DNA of 64,000 nucleotides from Beta vulgaris subsp. vulgaris (GCF_026745355.1 NC_079206.1:36773642-36837641); one strand, 5' to 3'. Positions 13,301 to 28,660 are shown, numbered from the stretch's first letter. Numbers and translations are program-made. The notes: generated by a model from the sequence alone, not told the origin.

Positions 13301-16300
13301 ATTTGAATGCTCAACTAGGATATTTAAACATTCAATAGAAACGCCAACTTTTAAAAAGAACAAAAGGAATTCGAAAAATAATAACAAGGATATTTCTTAA
13401 TGAATGATAATTCCTAAAACACTCACAAAGAATCTCAAACACACTCAAACCACTCCAGGAATTAAGTTGTTTAAATCCTAATAAGATTAACACTTCTAAA
13501 AATCTGATCAATTGTCGAAATTCATTGTAATTGCCTGTCTCTTAATGACGCTAGACTTGTATTATTTATAGTATAAGAAGCTAGAAAACCTTGCTCTCCA
13601 AGACAATCATAAGCCACGATTTACCACTAGTAGTAAATTAGGAAAGTATTCTCCCTTAACTGTACCATAGAATCTAGCTAAATTTAAGAAAACAATAACT
13701 TATGGAAAATTATGCAATACTTTACCTAATAATAACTGAATCACACGAGACTCAAGGATACGCCTTGCACGCCACTCATCCCACAAGTTTAAGGTAACTT
13801 TCCTAAAATACAACCATGATAACTTAGACTCCGAATAAACTAAAATCAGTTATAATTTTCATACTTTAGTAAAAATAAAAACAACTCAGCTATAAATTAA
13901 TATTTTAACTAGCAATTACACTTAATTACAATGCAAATCTTCTTCAATCCAATCATGAAATCATCCATATTAATTAAAGGATCACCAAATCCAACACTAA
14001 ACACTACTTACACTTTGAATTACAAAATGGTCTAAATTCAAAAATAAATTGATCAGAAAATATAATGAATTTGAGTTGCCTGTTTGCTTCTTGTATAATT
14101 CTTAATTTGAATGATCAACTAGGATATTTAAAACAATCAATAGAAACGCAACTTTGAAAAGAACAAAAGGAATTAGAAAAAATCGTAACAAGGATATTTC
14201 TTAATGAGTGATAATTCCCGAAACACTCACAAAGAATCTAAACATACTCAAACCACTCCTGAATAATTGTTTTTTAAATACTTATAAGATTAACACTTCT
14301 AAAAAATTGATTAACGGTCGAAATTAAGATTCTTGAAACAATCATAAACTTAACAAAATTTTATGTAAATTCACTCTAATTGTCTGTCTCTTAAAAACAT
14401 TAGACTTGTATTATAGTAGATGAAGAAGAAGCAAGGAAACCTTGCTCTCCGAGATAGTCAATAAGCCACGATTTTCCACTAGTAAATTAGGAAAGTATGC
14501 AATACTTTACTTAATAAAAACTGAATCACATGACACTAAGAATACGTTTGCACGCCACTCATCCCACAAGTTTAAGGTAACTTTCCTAAAATACAACCAT
14601 GATAACTTAGACTCCTAATAAACTAAAATCAGGTAAAATTTTTAGACTTTAGTAAAACTAAAAACAACTCAGCTAAATAACTAATTTTAACTAGCGATGT
14701 CACTTAATTACAATTCAAATCTTCTTCAATCCAATCAACGAAATCATCCATATTAATTGAAGGATCACCAAATCCAACACTAAAACACCACTTACAGGCT
14801 ACAACTTTGAATTGCAAAATGGTCTAAATTCAGTAAATAAATAGATCAAAAAATATAATGAACGTGAGTTGCCTTTGCATATGTGTAATTCTTAATTTGA
14901 ATGCTCAACTAGGATATTTAATCATTCAAGAGAAACGCCAACTTTGAACATGAACAAAAGGTATTCGAAAAATAGTAACAAGGATATTTGTTAATGTATG
15001 ATAATTCCTGAAACACTCACAAAGAATCTTAAACACACTCAAACCACTCCTGGAATTAAGTTTTTTAAATACTAATAAGATTAACACTTCTAAAAATCTG
15101 ATTGATGGTCGAAATTACGATTCTTAAAACAATCATAAAATTAACACAATTTTATGTAAATTCACTCAAATTGTCTGTCTCTTAATGACGTTAGAGTTGT
15201 ATTATTTATAGTAGAAGAAGCAAGAAAACCTTGCTCTCCAAGACAGTCATAAGCCACGATTTACCACTAGTAAATTAGGAAAGTACTATCCCTTAACTAT
15301 AGCCTAGAATCTAGCTAAATTTAAGAAAACCATAAATTATGGAAAGTTATGCAATCTTTACTTAATAACAGCTAAATCATACGACACTCAAGGATACGCC
15401 TTGCACGCCACTCATCCCATAAGTTTAAGGTAACTTTCCTACAATACAACCATGATAGCTTAGAATCCTAATAAACCAAAATCATTTATAATTTTCTGAC
15501 TTTAGTAAAACTAAAAACAACTCAGGTAAATAAATAATATTTTAACTAGCGATGACACAATTACAATGCAAATCTTCTTCAATCCAATCAATGAAATCAT
15601 CCATATTAATTGAAGGATCACCAAATCCAACACTAAAACACTACTTACAACTTTGAATTGCAAAATGGTCTAAATTTAATAAATAAATAGATCAAAAAAT
15701 ATAATGAACTTGAGTTGCCTTGTTGCATCTGTGTAATTCTTAATTTGAATGCTCAACTAGGATATTTAAACATTCAAGAGAAACGCCAACTTTGAACATG
15801 AACTAAAGGAATTCGAAAAATAATAACAAGGATATTTCTTACTGAATGATAATTCCTAAAACACTCACAAAGAATCTCAAACACACTCAAACCACTCCTG
15901 GAATTAAGTTGTTTAAATACTAATAAGATTAACATTTCTAAAAATCTTATGAATTGTCGAAATTAAGATTCTTGAAACAATCATAAACTTAACAGAATTT
16001 TATGTAAATTCATTCTAATTGACTGTCTCTTAATGACGCTAGACTTGGATTATTTATAGTAGAAGAAGCTAGAAAACCTTGCTCTCCAAGACAATCATAA
16101 GCCACGATTTACCACTAGTAAATTAGGAAAGTATTCTCCCTTAACTGTACCCTAGAATCTAGCTAAATTTAAGAACACAATAACTTATTGAAAGTTATGC
16201 AATACTTTACTTAATAAAAACTGAATCACATGACACTCAAGAATACGCTTTCCACCCCACTCATCCCATAAGTTTAAGGTAACTTTCCTAAAATACAACC

Positions 16301-19300
16301 ATGATAACTTAGACTCCTAATAAACTAAAATCAATTATAATTTTCAGACTTTAGTAAAACTAAAAACAACTCAGCTAAATAACTAATATTTAACTAGCGA
16401 TGTCACTTAATTACAATTCAAATCTTCTTCAATCCAATCAACGAAATCATCCATATTAATTGAAGGATCACCAAATCCAACACTAAAACACTACTTACAG
16501 GCTACAACTTTGAATTGCAAAATGGTCTAAATTCAACAAATAAATAGATCAAAAATAATAATGAACCTGAGTTGCCTTGTTGCATATGTGTAATTCTTAA
16601 TTTGAATGATCAACTAGGATATTTAATCATTCAAGAGAAACGCCAACTTTGAACATGAACAAAAGGAATTCGAAAAATAGTAACAAGGATATTTCTTAAT
16701 GTATGATAATTCCTGAAACACTCACAAAGAATCTCAAACACACTCAAACCACTCTTGGAATTATGTTTTTTAAATACTAATAAGATTAACACTTCTAAAA
16801 ATCTGATTAATATTCGAAATTACGATTCTTAAAACAATCATAAAATTAACACAATTTTATGTAAATTCACTCAAATTGTCTGTCTCTTAATGACGTTAGA
16901 GTTGTATTATTTATAGTAGAAGAAGCAAGAAAACCTTGCTCTCCAAGACAGTCATAAGCAACGATTTACCACTAGTAAATTAGGAAAGTATTCTCCCTTA
17001 ACTATAGCCTAGAATCTAGCTAAATTTAAGAAAACCATAAATTATGGAAAGTTATGCAATACTTTACTTAATAACAACTAAATCATACGACACTCAAGGA
17101 TACGCCTTGCACGCCACTCATCCCATAAGTTTAAGGTAACTTTCCTTAAATACAACCATGATAGCTTAGAATCCTAATAAACCAAAATCATTTATAATTT
17201 TCAGACTTTAGTAAAACTAAAAACAACTCAGTTAAATAAATAATATTTTAACTAGCAATGACACTTAATTACAATGTAAATCTTCTTCAATTCAATCAAG
17301 GAAATCATCCATATTTATTGAATGATCACCAAATCCAACACTAAAACACTACTTACAGCTTTGAATTACAAAATGATCTAAATTCAATAAATAAATAGAT
17401 CAGAAAATATAATGAACTTGAGTTGCCTTGTTTCATCTGTGTAATTCTTAATTTGAATGCTCAACTAGGATATTTAAACATTCAATAGAAACGCCAACTT
17501 TTAAAAAGAACAAAAGGAATTCGAAAAATAATAACAAGGATATTTCTTAATGAATGATAATTCCTAAAACACTCACAAAGAATCTCAAACACACTCAAAC
17601 CACTCCAGGAATTAAGTTGTTTAAATCCTAATAAGATTAACACTTCTAAAAATCTGATTAATTGTCGAAATTCATTGTAATTGCCTGTCTCTTAATGACG
17701 TAGACTTGTATTATTTATAGTATAAGAAGCTAGAAAACCTTGCTCTCCAAGACAATCATAAGCCACGATTTACCACTAGTAGTAAATTAGGAAAGTATTC
17801 TCCCTTAACTGTACCATAGAATCTAGCTAAATTTAAGAAAACAATAACTTATGGAAAATTATGCAATACTTTACCTAATAATAACTGAATCACACGAGAC
17901 TCAAGGATACGCCTTGCACGCCACTCATCCCACAAGTTTAAGGTAACTTTCCTAAAATACAACCATGATAACTTAGACTCCTAATAAACTAAAATCAGTT
18001 ATAATTTTCATACTTTAGTAAAAATAAAAACAACTCAGCTAAATAAATAATATTTTAACTAGCAATTACACTTAATTACAATGCAAATCTTCTTCAATCC
18101 AATCAATGAAATCATCCATATTAATTAAAGGATCACCAAATCCAACACTAAAACACTACTTACACCTTTGAATTACAAAATGGTCTAAATTCAATAAATA
18201 AATTGATCAGAAAATATAATGAATTTGAGTTGCCTGGTTGCTTCTGTATAATTCTTAATTTGAATGATCAACTAGGATATTTAAACAATCAATAGAAACG
18301 CCAACTTTGAAAAGAACAAAAGGAATTAGAAAAATCGTAACAAGGATATTTCTTAATGAGTGATAATTCCCGAAACACTCACAAAGAATCTAAACATACT
18401 CAAACCACTCCTGTAATTAAGTTTTTTAAATACTTATAAGATTAACACTTCTAAAAATTGATTAACGGTCGAAATTAAGATTCTTGAAACAATCATAAAC
18501 TTAACAAAATTTTATGTAAATTACTCTAATTGTCTGTCTCTTAAAAACATTAGACTTGTATTATTTATAGTAGAATGAAGAAGCAAGGAAACCTTGCTCT
18601 CCGAGATAGTCATAAGCCACGATTTTCCACTAGTAAATTAGGAAAGTATGCAATACTTTACTTAATAAAACTGAATCACATGACACTCAAGAATACGCTA
18701 TGCACGCCACTCATCCCACAAGTTTAAGGTAACTTTCCTAAAATACAACCATGATAACTTAGACTCCTAATAAACTAAAATCAGTTATAATTTTCAGACT
18801 TTAGTAAAACTAAAAACAACTCAGCTAAATAACTAATATTTTAACTAGCGATGTCACTTAATTACAATTCATATTTTCTTCAATCCAATCAACGAAATCA
18901 TCCATAATAATTGAAGGATCACCAAATCCAACACTAAAACACTACTTACAGGCTACAACTTTAAATTGCAAAATGGTCTAAATTCAATAAATAAATAGAT
19001 CAAAAAATATAATGAACTTGAGTTGCCTTGTTGCATCTGTGTAATTCTTAATTTGAATGCTAAACTAGGACATTTAATCATTCAACAGAAACGCCAACTT
19101 TGAACATGAACTAAAGGAATTCGAAAAATAGTAACAAGAATATTTCTTAATGTATGATAATTCCTGAAACACTCACAAAGAATCTCAAACACACTCAAAC
19201 CACTCCTGGAATTAAGTTGTTTAAATACTAATAAGATTAACATTTCTAAAAATCTTATGAATGTCGAAATTAAGATTCTTGAACAATCATAAACTTAACA

Positions 19301-19502
19301 CAATTTTATGTAAATTCATTCTAATTGCTGTCTCTTAATGACGTAGACTTGGATTATTTATAGTAGAAGAAGCTAAGAAAACCTTGCTCTCCAAGACAAT
19401 CATAAGCCACGATTTACCACTAGTAAATTAGGAAAGTATTCCCCTTAACTGTACCTAGAATCTAGCTAAATTTAAGAAAACAATAACTTATGGAAAGTTA
19501 TG
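10346..19502 (+). repeat. Super higher-order repeat, copy 1 (11 monomers, 9157 bp)
   Basis: Order: A (10346), B (11204), C (12052), D (12907), E (13716), F/A hybrid (14500), B (15352), C (16200), D (17057), E (17864), F (18651). The two five-monomer halves measure 4154 and 4151 bp. Monomer lengths repeat in register (for example 858/848/855/809/784 and 852/848/857/807/787). The halves can be told apart: first-half C has TTCCACGCC (12102) and first-half E has CTCCGAATAAAC (~13829); second-half C has TTCCACCCC (16250) and second-half E has CTCCTAATAAAC (~17978). Confidence 0.9.
14500..15351 (+). repeat. F/A hybrid satellite monomer
   Basis: The head is F-type (CCCACAAG at ~14565, as at ~3277) and the body is A-type (CAGGTAAAATTTTTAGAC from ~14630; CAGTAAATAAATAG; GAACGTGAG). 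A pure A monomer has CCCATAAG in the head (4137, 10410, 19569). The switch therefore lies between ~14570 and ~14630. It joins E directly to an A-type unit and removes one monomer. Confidence 0.85.
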
Positions 19503-22500
19503 CAATACTTTACTTAATAAAAACTGAATCACATGACACTCAAGAATACGATTTGCACGCCACTCATCCCATAAGTTTAAGGTAACTTTCCTAAAATACA
19601 ACCATGATAACTTAGACTCCTAATAAACAAAATCAGGTAAAATTTTTAGACTTTAGTAAAACTAAAAACAACTCAGCTAAATAACTAATATTTTAACTAG
19701 CGATGTCACTTAATTACAATTCAAATCTTCTTCAATTCAATCAACGAAATCATCCATATTAATTGAAGGATCACCAAATCCAACACTAAAACACCACTTA
19801 TAGGCTACAACTTTGAATTGCAAAATGGTCTAAATTCAGTAAATAAATAGATCAAAAAATATAATGAACGTGAGTTGCCTTGTTGCATATGTGTAATTCT
19901 TAATTTGAATGCTCAACTAGGATATTTAATCATTCAAGAGAAACGCCAACTTTGAACATGAACAAAAGGTATTCGAAAAATAGTAACAAGGATATTTGTT
20001 AATGTATGATAATTCCTGAAACACTCACAAAGAATCTTAAACACACTCAAACCACTCCTGGAATTAAGTTTTTTAAATACTAATAAGATTAACACTTCTA
20101 AAAATCTGATTGATGGTCGAAATTGAGATTCTTAAAACAATCATAAAATTAACACAATTTTATGTAAATTCACTCAAATTGTCTGTCTCTTAATGACGTT
20201 AGAGTTGTATTATTTATAGTAGAAGAAGCAAGAAAACCTTGCTCTCCAAGACAGTCATAAGCCACGATTTACCACTAGTAAATTAGGAAAGTACTATCCC
20301 TTAACTATAGCCTAGAATCTAGCTAAATTTAAGAAAACCATAAATTATGGAAAGTTATGCAATACTTTACTTAATAACAACTAAATCATACGACACTCAA
20401 GGATACGCCTTGCACGCCACTCATCCCATAAGTTTAAGGTAACTTTCCTACAATACAACCATGATAGCTTAGAATCCTAATAAACCAAAATCATTTATAA
20501 TTTTCTGACTTTAGTAAAACTAAAAACAACTCAGCTAAATAAATAATATTTTAACTAGCGATGACACAATTACAATGCAAATCTTCTTCAATCCAATCAA
20601 TGAAATCATCCATATTAATTGAAGGATCACCAAATCCAACACTAAAACACTACTTACAACTTTGAATTGCAAAATGGTCTAAATTTAATAAATAAATAGA
20701 TCAAAATGTAATAATGAACTATTGCCTTTTTCATCTGTGTAATTCTAATTTGAATGCTCAACTAGGATTTAAACATTCAAGAGAGAAACGCCAACTTTGA
20801 ACATGAACTAAAGGAATTCTCGAAAAATAATAACAAGGATATTTCTTACTGAATGATAATTCCTAAAACACTCACAAAGAATCTCAAACACACTCAAACC
20901 ACTCCTGGAATTAAGTTGTTTAAATACTAATAAGATTAACATTTCTAAAAATCTTATGAATTGTCGAAATTAAGATTCTTGAAACAATCATAAATTAACA
21001 GAATTTTATGTAAATTCATTCTAATTGACTGTCTCTTAATGACGCTAGACTTGGATTATTTATAGTAGAAGAAGCTAGAAAACCTTGCTCTCCAAGACAA
21101 TCATAAGCCACGATTTACCACTAGTAAATTAGGAAAGTATTCTCCCTTAACTGTACCCTAGAATCTAGCTAAATTTAAGAACACAATAACTTATTGAAAG
21201 TTATGCAATACTTTACTTAATAAAAACTGAATCACATGACACTCAAGAATACGCTTTCCACGCCACTCATCCCATAAGTTTAAGGTAACTTTCCTAAAAT
21301 ACAACCATGATAACTTAGACTCCTAATAAACTAAAATCAGTTATAATTTTCAGACTTTAGTAAAACTAAAAACAACTCAGCTAAATAACTAATATTTTAA
21401 CTAGCGATGTCACTTAATTACAATTCAAATCTTCTTCAATCCAATCAACGAAATCATCCATATTAATTGAAGGATCACCAAATCCAACACTAAAACACTA
21501 CTTACAGGCTACAACTTTGAATTGCAAAATGGTCTAAATTCAACAAATAAATAGATCAAAAATATAATGAACCTGAGTTGCCTTGTTGCATATGTGTAAT
21601 TCTTAATTTGAATGATCAACTAGGATATTTAATCATTCAAGAGAAACGCCAATTTGAACATGAACAAAAGGAATTCGAAAAATAGTAACAAGGATATTTC
21701 TTAATGTATGATAATTCCTGAAACACTCACAAAGAATCTCAAACACACTCAAACCACTCTTGGAATTATGTTTTTTAAATACTAATAAGATTAACACTTC
21801 TAAAAATCTGATTAATATTCGAAATTACGATTCTTAAAACAATCATAAAATTAACACAATTTTATGTAAATTCACTCAAATTGTCTGTCTCTTAATGACG
21901 TTAGAGTTGTATTATTTATAGTAGAAGAAGCAAGAAAACCTTGCTCTCCAAGACAGTCATAAGCAACGATTTACCACTAGTAAATTAGGAAAGTATTCTC
22001 CCTTAACTATAGCCTAGAATCTAGCTAAATTTAAGAAAACCATAAATTATGGAAAGTTATGCAATACTTTACTTAATAACAACTAAATCATACGACACTC
22101 AAGGATACGCCTTGCACGCCACTCATCCCATAAGTTTAAGGTAACTTTCCTTAAATACAACCATGATAGCTTAGAATCCTAATAAACCAAAATCATTTAT
22201 AATTTTCAGACTTTAGTAAAACTAAAAACAACTCAGTTAAATAAATAATATTTTAACTAGCGATGACACTTAATTACAATGTAAATCTTCTTCAATTCAA
22301 TCAAGGAAATCATCCATATTTATTGAATGATCACCAAATCCAACACTAAAACACTACTTACAGCTTTGAATTACAAAATGATCTAAATTCAATAAATAAA
22401 TAGATCAGAAAATATAATGAACTTGAGTTCCTTGTTGCATCTGTGTAATTCTTAATTTGAATGCTCAACTAGGATATTTAAACATTCAATAGAAACGCCA

Positions 22501-25500
22501 ACTTTTAAAAAGAACAAAAGGAATTCGAAAAATAATAACAAGGATATTTCTTAATGAATGATAATTCCTAAAACACTCACAAAGAATCTCAAACACACTC
22601 AAACCACTCCAGGAATTAAGTTGTTTAAATCCTAATAAGATTAACACTTCTAAAAATCTGATTAATTGTCGAAATTCATTGTAATTGCCTGTCTCTTAAT
22701 GACGCTAGACTTGTATTATTTATAGTATAAGAAGCTAGAAAACCTTGCTCTCCAAGACAATCATAAGCCACGATTTACCACTAGTAGTAAATTAGGAAAG
22801 TATTCTCCCTTAACTGTACCATAGAATCTAGCTAAATTTAAGAAAACAATAACTTATGGAAAATTATGCAATACTTTACCTAATAATAACTGAATCACAC
22901 GAGACTCAAGGATACGCCTTGCACGCCACTCATCCCACAAGTTTAAGGTAACTTTCCTAAAATACAACCATGATAACTTAGACTCCGAATAAACTAAAAT
23001 CAGTTATAATTTTCATACTTTAGTAAAATAAAAACAACTCAGCTAAATAATAATATTTTAACTAGCAATTACACTTAATTACAATGCAAATCTTCTTCAA
23101 TCCAATCAATGAAATCATCCATATTAATTAAAGGATCACCAAATCCAACACTAAAACACTACTTACACCTTTGAATTACAAAATGGTCTAAATTCAATAA
23201 ATAAATTGATCAGAAAATATAATGAATTTGAGTTGCCTGGTTGCTTCTGTATAATTCTTAATTTGAATGATCAACTAGGATATTTAAACATTCAATAGAA
23301 ACGCCAACTTTGAAAAGAACAAAAGGAATTAGAAAAATCGTAACAAGGATATTTCTTAATGAGTGATAATTCCCGAAACACTCACAAAGAATCTCAAACA
23401 TACTCAAACCACTCCTGTAATTAAGTTTTTTAAATACTTATAAGATTAACACTTCTAAAAAATTGATTAACGGTCGAAATTAAGATTCTTGAAACAATCA
23501 TAAACTTAACAAAATTTTATGTAAATTCACTCTAATTGTCTGTCTCTTAAAAACATTAGACTTGTATTATTTATAGTAGAATGAAGAAGCAAGGAAACCT
23601 TGCTCTCCGAGATAGTCATAAGCCACGATTTTCCACTAGTAAATTAGGAAAGTATGCAATACTTTACTTAATAAAAACTGAATCACATGACACTCAAGAA
23701 TACGCTTTGCACGCCACTCATCCCACAAGTTTAAGGTAACTTTCCTAAAATACAACCATGATAACTTAGACTCCTAATAAACTAAAATCAGGTAAAATTT
23801 TTAGACTTTAGTAAAACTAAAAACAACTCATCTAAATAACTAATATTTTAACTAGCGATGTCACTTAATTACAATTCAAATCTTCTTCAATCCAATCAAC
23901 GAAATCATCCATATTAATTGAAGGATCACCAAATCCAACACTAAAACACCACTTACAGGCTACAACTTTGAATTGCAAAATGGTCTAAATTCAGTAAATA
24001 AATAGATCAAAAAATATAATGAACGTGAGTTGCCTTGTTGCATATGTGTAATTCTTAATTTGAATGCTCAACTAGGATATTTAATCATTCAAGAGAAACG
24101 CCAACTTTGAACATGAACAAAAGGTATTCGAAAAATAGTAACAAGGATATTTGTTAATGTATGATAATTCCTGAAACACTCACAAAGAATCTTAAACACA
24201 CTCAAACCACTCCTGGAATTAAGTTTTTTAAATACTAATAAGATTAACACTTCTAAAAATCTGATTGATGGTCGAAATTACGATTCTTAAAACAATCATA
24301 AAATTAACACAATTTTATGTAAATTCACTCAAATTGTCTGTCTCTTAATCACGTTAGAGTTGTATTATTTATAGTAGAAGAAGCAAGAAAACCTTGCTCT
24401 CCAAGACAGTCATAAGCCACGATTTACCACTAGTAAATTAGGAAAGTACTATCCCTTAACTATAGCCTAGAATCTAGCTAAATTTAAGAAAACCATAAAT
24501 TATGGAAAGTTATGCAATACTTTACTTAATAACAGCTAAATCATACGACACTCAAGGATACGCCTTGCACGCCACTCATCCCATAAGTTTAAGGTAACTT
24601 TCCTACAATACAACCATGATAGCTTAGAATCCTAATAAACCAAAATCATTTATAATTTTCTGACTTTAGTAAAACTAAAAACAACTCAGCTAAATAAATA
24701 ATATTTTAACTAGCGATGACACAATTACAATGCAAATCTTCTTCAATCCAATCAATGAAATCATCCATATTAATTGAAGGATCACCAAATCCAACACTAA
24801 AACACTACTTACAACTTTGAATTGCAAAATGGTCTAAATTTAATAAATAAATAGATCAAAAAATATAATGAACTTGAGTTGCCTTGTTGCATCTGTGTAA
24901 TTCTTAATTTGAATGCTCAACTAGGATATTTAAACATTCAAGAGAAACGCCAACTTTGAACATGAACTAAAGGAATTCGAAAAATAATAACAAGGATATT
25001 TCTTACTGAATGATAATTCCTAAAACACTCACAAAGAATCTCAAACACACTCAAACCACTCCTGGAATTAAGTTGTTTAAATACTAATAAGATTAACATT
25101 TCTAAAAATCTTATGAATTGTCGAAATTAAGATTCTTGAAACAATCATAAACTTAACAGAATTTTATGTAAATTCATTCTAATTGACTGTCTCTTAATGA
25201 CGCTAGACTTGGATTATTTATAGTAGAAGAAGCTAGAAAACCTTGCTCTCCAAGACAATCATAAGCCACGATTTACCACTAGTAAATTAGGAAAGTATTC
25301 TCCCTTAACTGTACCCTAGAATCTAGCTAAATTTAAGAACACAATAACTTATTGAAAGTTATGCAATACTTTACTTAATAAAAACTGAATCACATGACAC
25401 TCAAGAATACGCTTTCCACCCCACTCATCCCATAAGTTTAAGGTAACTTTCCTAAAATACAACCATGATAACTTAGACTCCTAATAAACTAAAATCAATT

Positions 25501-28500
25501 ATAATTTTCAGACTTTAGTAAAACTAAAAACAACTCAGCTAAATAACTAATATTTTAACTAGCGATGTCACTTAATTACAATTCAAATCTTCTTCAATCC
25601 AATCAACGAAATCATCCATATTAATTGAAGGATCACCAAATCCAACACTAAAACACTACTTACAGGCTACAACTTTGAATTGCAAAATGGTCTAAATTCA
25701 ACAAATAAATAGATCAAAAAATATAATGAACCTGAGTTGCCTTGTTGCATATGTGTAATTCTTAATTTGAATGATCAACTAGGATATTTAATCATTCAAG
25801 AGAAACGCCAACTTTGAACATGAACAAAAGGAATTCGAAAAATAGTAACAAGGATATTTCTTAATGTAGATAATTCCTGAAACACTCACAAAGAATCTCA
25901 AACACACTCAAACCACTCTTGGAATTATGTTTTTTAAATACTAATAAGATTAACACTTCTAAAAATCTGATTAATATTCGAAATTACGATTCTTAAAACA
26001 ATCATAAAATTAACACAATTTTATGTAAATTCACTCAAATTGTCTGTCTCTTAATGACGTTAGAGTTGTATTATTTATAGTAGAAGAAGCAAGAAAACCT
26101 TGCTCTCCAAGACAGTCATAAGCAACGATTTACCACTAGTAAATTAGGAAAGTATTCTCCCTTAACTATAGCCTAGAATCTAGCTAAATTTAAGAAAACC
26201 ATAAATTATGGAAAGTTATGCAATACTTTACTTAATAACAACTAAATCATACGACACTCAAGGATACGCCTTGCACGCCACTCATCCCATAAGTTTAAGG
26301 TAACTTTCCTTAAATACAACCATGATAGCTTAGAATCCTAATAAACCAAAATCATTTATAATTTTCAGACTTTAGTAAAACTAAAAACAACTCAGTTAAA
26401 TAAATAATATTTTAACTAGCGATGACACTTAATTACAATGTAAATCTTCTTCAATTCAATCAAGGAAATCATCCATATTATTGAATGATCACCAAATCCA
26501 ACACTAAAACACTACTTACAGCTTTGAATTACAAAATGATCTAAATTCAATAAATAAATAGATCAGAAATATAATGAACTTGAGTTGCCTTGTTGCATCT
26601 GTGTAATTCTTAATTTGAATGCTCAACTAGGATATTTAAACATTCAATAGAAACGCCAACTTTTAAAAAGAACAAAAGGAATTCGAAAAATAATAACAAG
26701 GATATTTCTTAATGAATGATAATTCCTAAAACACTCACAAAGAATCTCAAACACACTCAAACCACTCCAGGAATTAAGTTGTTTAAATCCTAATAAGATT
26801 AACACTTCTAAAAATCTGATTAATTGTCGAAATTTCATTGTAATTGCCTGTCTCTTAATGACGCTAGACTTGTATTATTTATAGTATAAGAAGCTAGAAA
26901 ACCTTGCTCTCCAAGACAATCATAAGCCACGATTTACCACTAGTAGTAAATTAGGAAAGTATTCTCCCTTAACTGTACCATAGAATCTAGCTAAATTTAA
27001 GAAAACAATAACTTATGGAAATTATGCAATACTTTACCTAATAATAACTGAATCACACGAGACTCAAGGATACGCCTTGCACGCCACTCATCCCACAAGT
27101 TTAAGGTAACTTTCCTAAAATACAACCATGATAACTTAGACTCCTAATAAACTAAAATCAGTTATAATTTTCATACTTTAGTAAAATAAAAAAAACTCAG
27201 CTAAATAAATAATATTTTAACTAGCAATGACACTTAATTACAATGCAAATCTTCTTCAATCCAATCAATGAAATCATCCATATTAATTAAAGGATCACCA
27301 AATCCAACACTAAAACACTACTTACACCTTTGAATTACAAAATGGTCTAAATTCAATAAATAAATTGATCAGAAAATATAATGAATTTGAGTTGCCTGGT
27401 TGCATCTGTATAATTCTTAATTTGAATGATCAACTAGGATATTTAAACATTCAATAGAAACGCCAACTTTGAAAAGAACAAAAGGAATTAGAAAAATCGT
27501 AACAAGGATATTTCTTAATGAGTGATAATTCCGAAACACTCACAAAGAATCTCAAACATACTCAAACCACTCCTGTAATTAAGTTTTTAAATACTTATAA
27601 GATTAACACTTCTAAAAATTGATTAACGGTCGAAATTAAGATTCTTGAAACAATCATAAACTTAACAAAATTTTATGTAAATTCACTCTAATTGTCTGTC
27701 TCTTAAAACATTAGACTTGTATTATTTATAGTAGAATGAAGAAGCAAGGAAACCTTGCTCTCCGAGATAGTCATAAGCCACGATTTCCACTAGTAAATTA
27801 GGAAAGTATGCAATACTTTACTTAATAAAACTGAATCACATGACACTCAAGAATACGCTTGCACGCCACTCATCCCACAAGTTTAAGGTAACTTTCCTAA
27901 AATACAACCATGATAACTTAGACTCCTAATAAACTAAAATCAGTTATAATTTTCAGACTTTAGTAAAACTAAAAACAACTCAGCTAAATAACTAATATTT
28001 TAACTAGCGATGTCACTTAATTACAATTCAATTTCTTCAATCCAATCAACGAAATCATCCATAATAATTGAAGGATCACCAAATCCAACACTAAAACACT
28101 ACTTACAGGCTACAACTTTAATTGCAAAATGGTCTAAATTCAATAAATAAATAGATCAAAAAATATAATGAACTTGAGTTGCCTTGTTGCATCTGTGTAA
28201 TTCTTAATTTGAATGCTAACTAGGATATTTAACATTCAACAGGAAACGCCAACTTTGAACATGAACTAAAGGAATTCGAAAAATAGTAACAAGATATTTC
28301 TTAATGTATGATAATTCCTGAAACACTCACAAAGAATCTCAAACACACTCAAACCACTCCTGGAATTAAGTTGTTTAAATACTAATAAGATTAACATTTC
28401 TAAAAATCTTATGAATTGTCGAAATTAAGATTCTTGAAACAATCATAAACTTAACACAATTTTATGTAAATTCACTCAAATTGTCTGTCTCTTAATGACG

Positions 28501-28660
28501 TTAGACTTGATTATTTTATAGTAGAAGAAGCAGAAAACCTTGCTCTCCAAGACAATCATAAGCCACGATTTACCACTAGTAAATTAGGAAAGTATTCTCC
28601 CTTAACTGTACCCTAGAATCTAGCTAAATTTAAGAAAACAATAACTTATGGAAAGTTATG
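19503..28660 (+). repeat. Super higher-order repeat, copy 2 (11 monomers, 9158 bp)
   Basis: Order: A (19503), B (20360), C (21206), D (22062), E (22869), F/A hybrid (23657), B (24516), C (25364), D (26221), E (27027), F (27811). Total length differs from copy 1 by one base. Diagnostic variants fall in the same places: TTCCACGCC at ~21256 but TTCCACCCC at ~25414; CTCCGAATAAAC at ~22982 but CTCCTAATAAAC at ~27140; AATAACAGCTAAATC in the second B (~24528), as at ~15365. The F monomers at 18651 and 27811 both have CCATAATAATTG where the F at 3214 has CCATATTAATTG. Confidence 0.9.
23657..24515 (+). repeat. F/A hybrid satellite monomer, second copy
   Basis: Same hybrid structure as the unit at 14500: GCTTTGCACGCC and CCCACAAG in the head (F-like, ~23704-23730), then CAGGTAAAATTTTTAGAC (A-like, from ~23789). 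The shared breakpoint interval indicates one recombination event followed by amplification. Confidence 0.85.
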
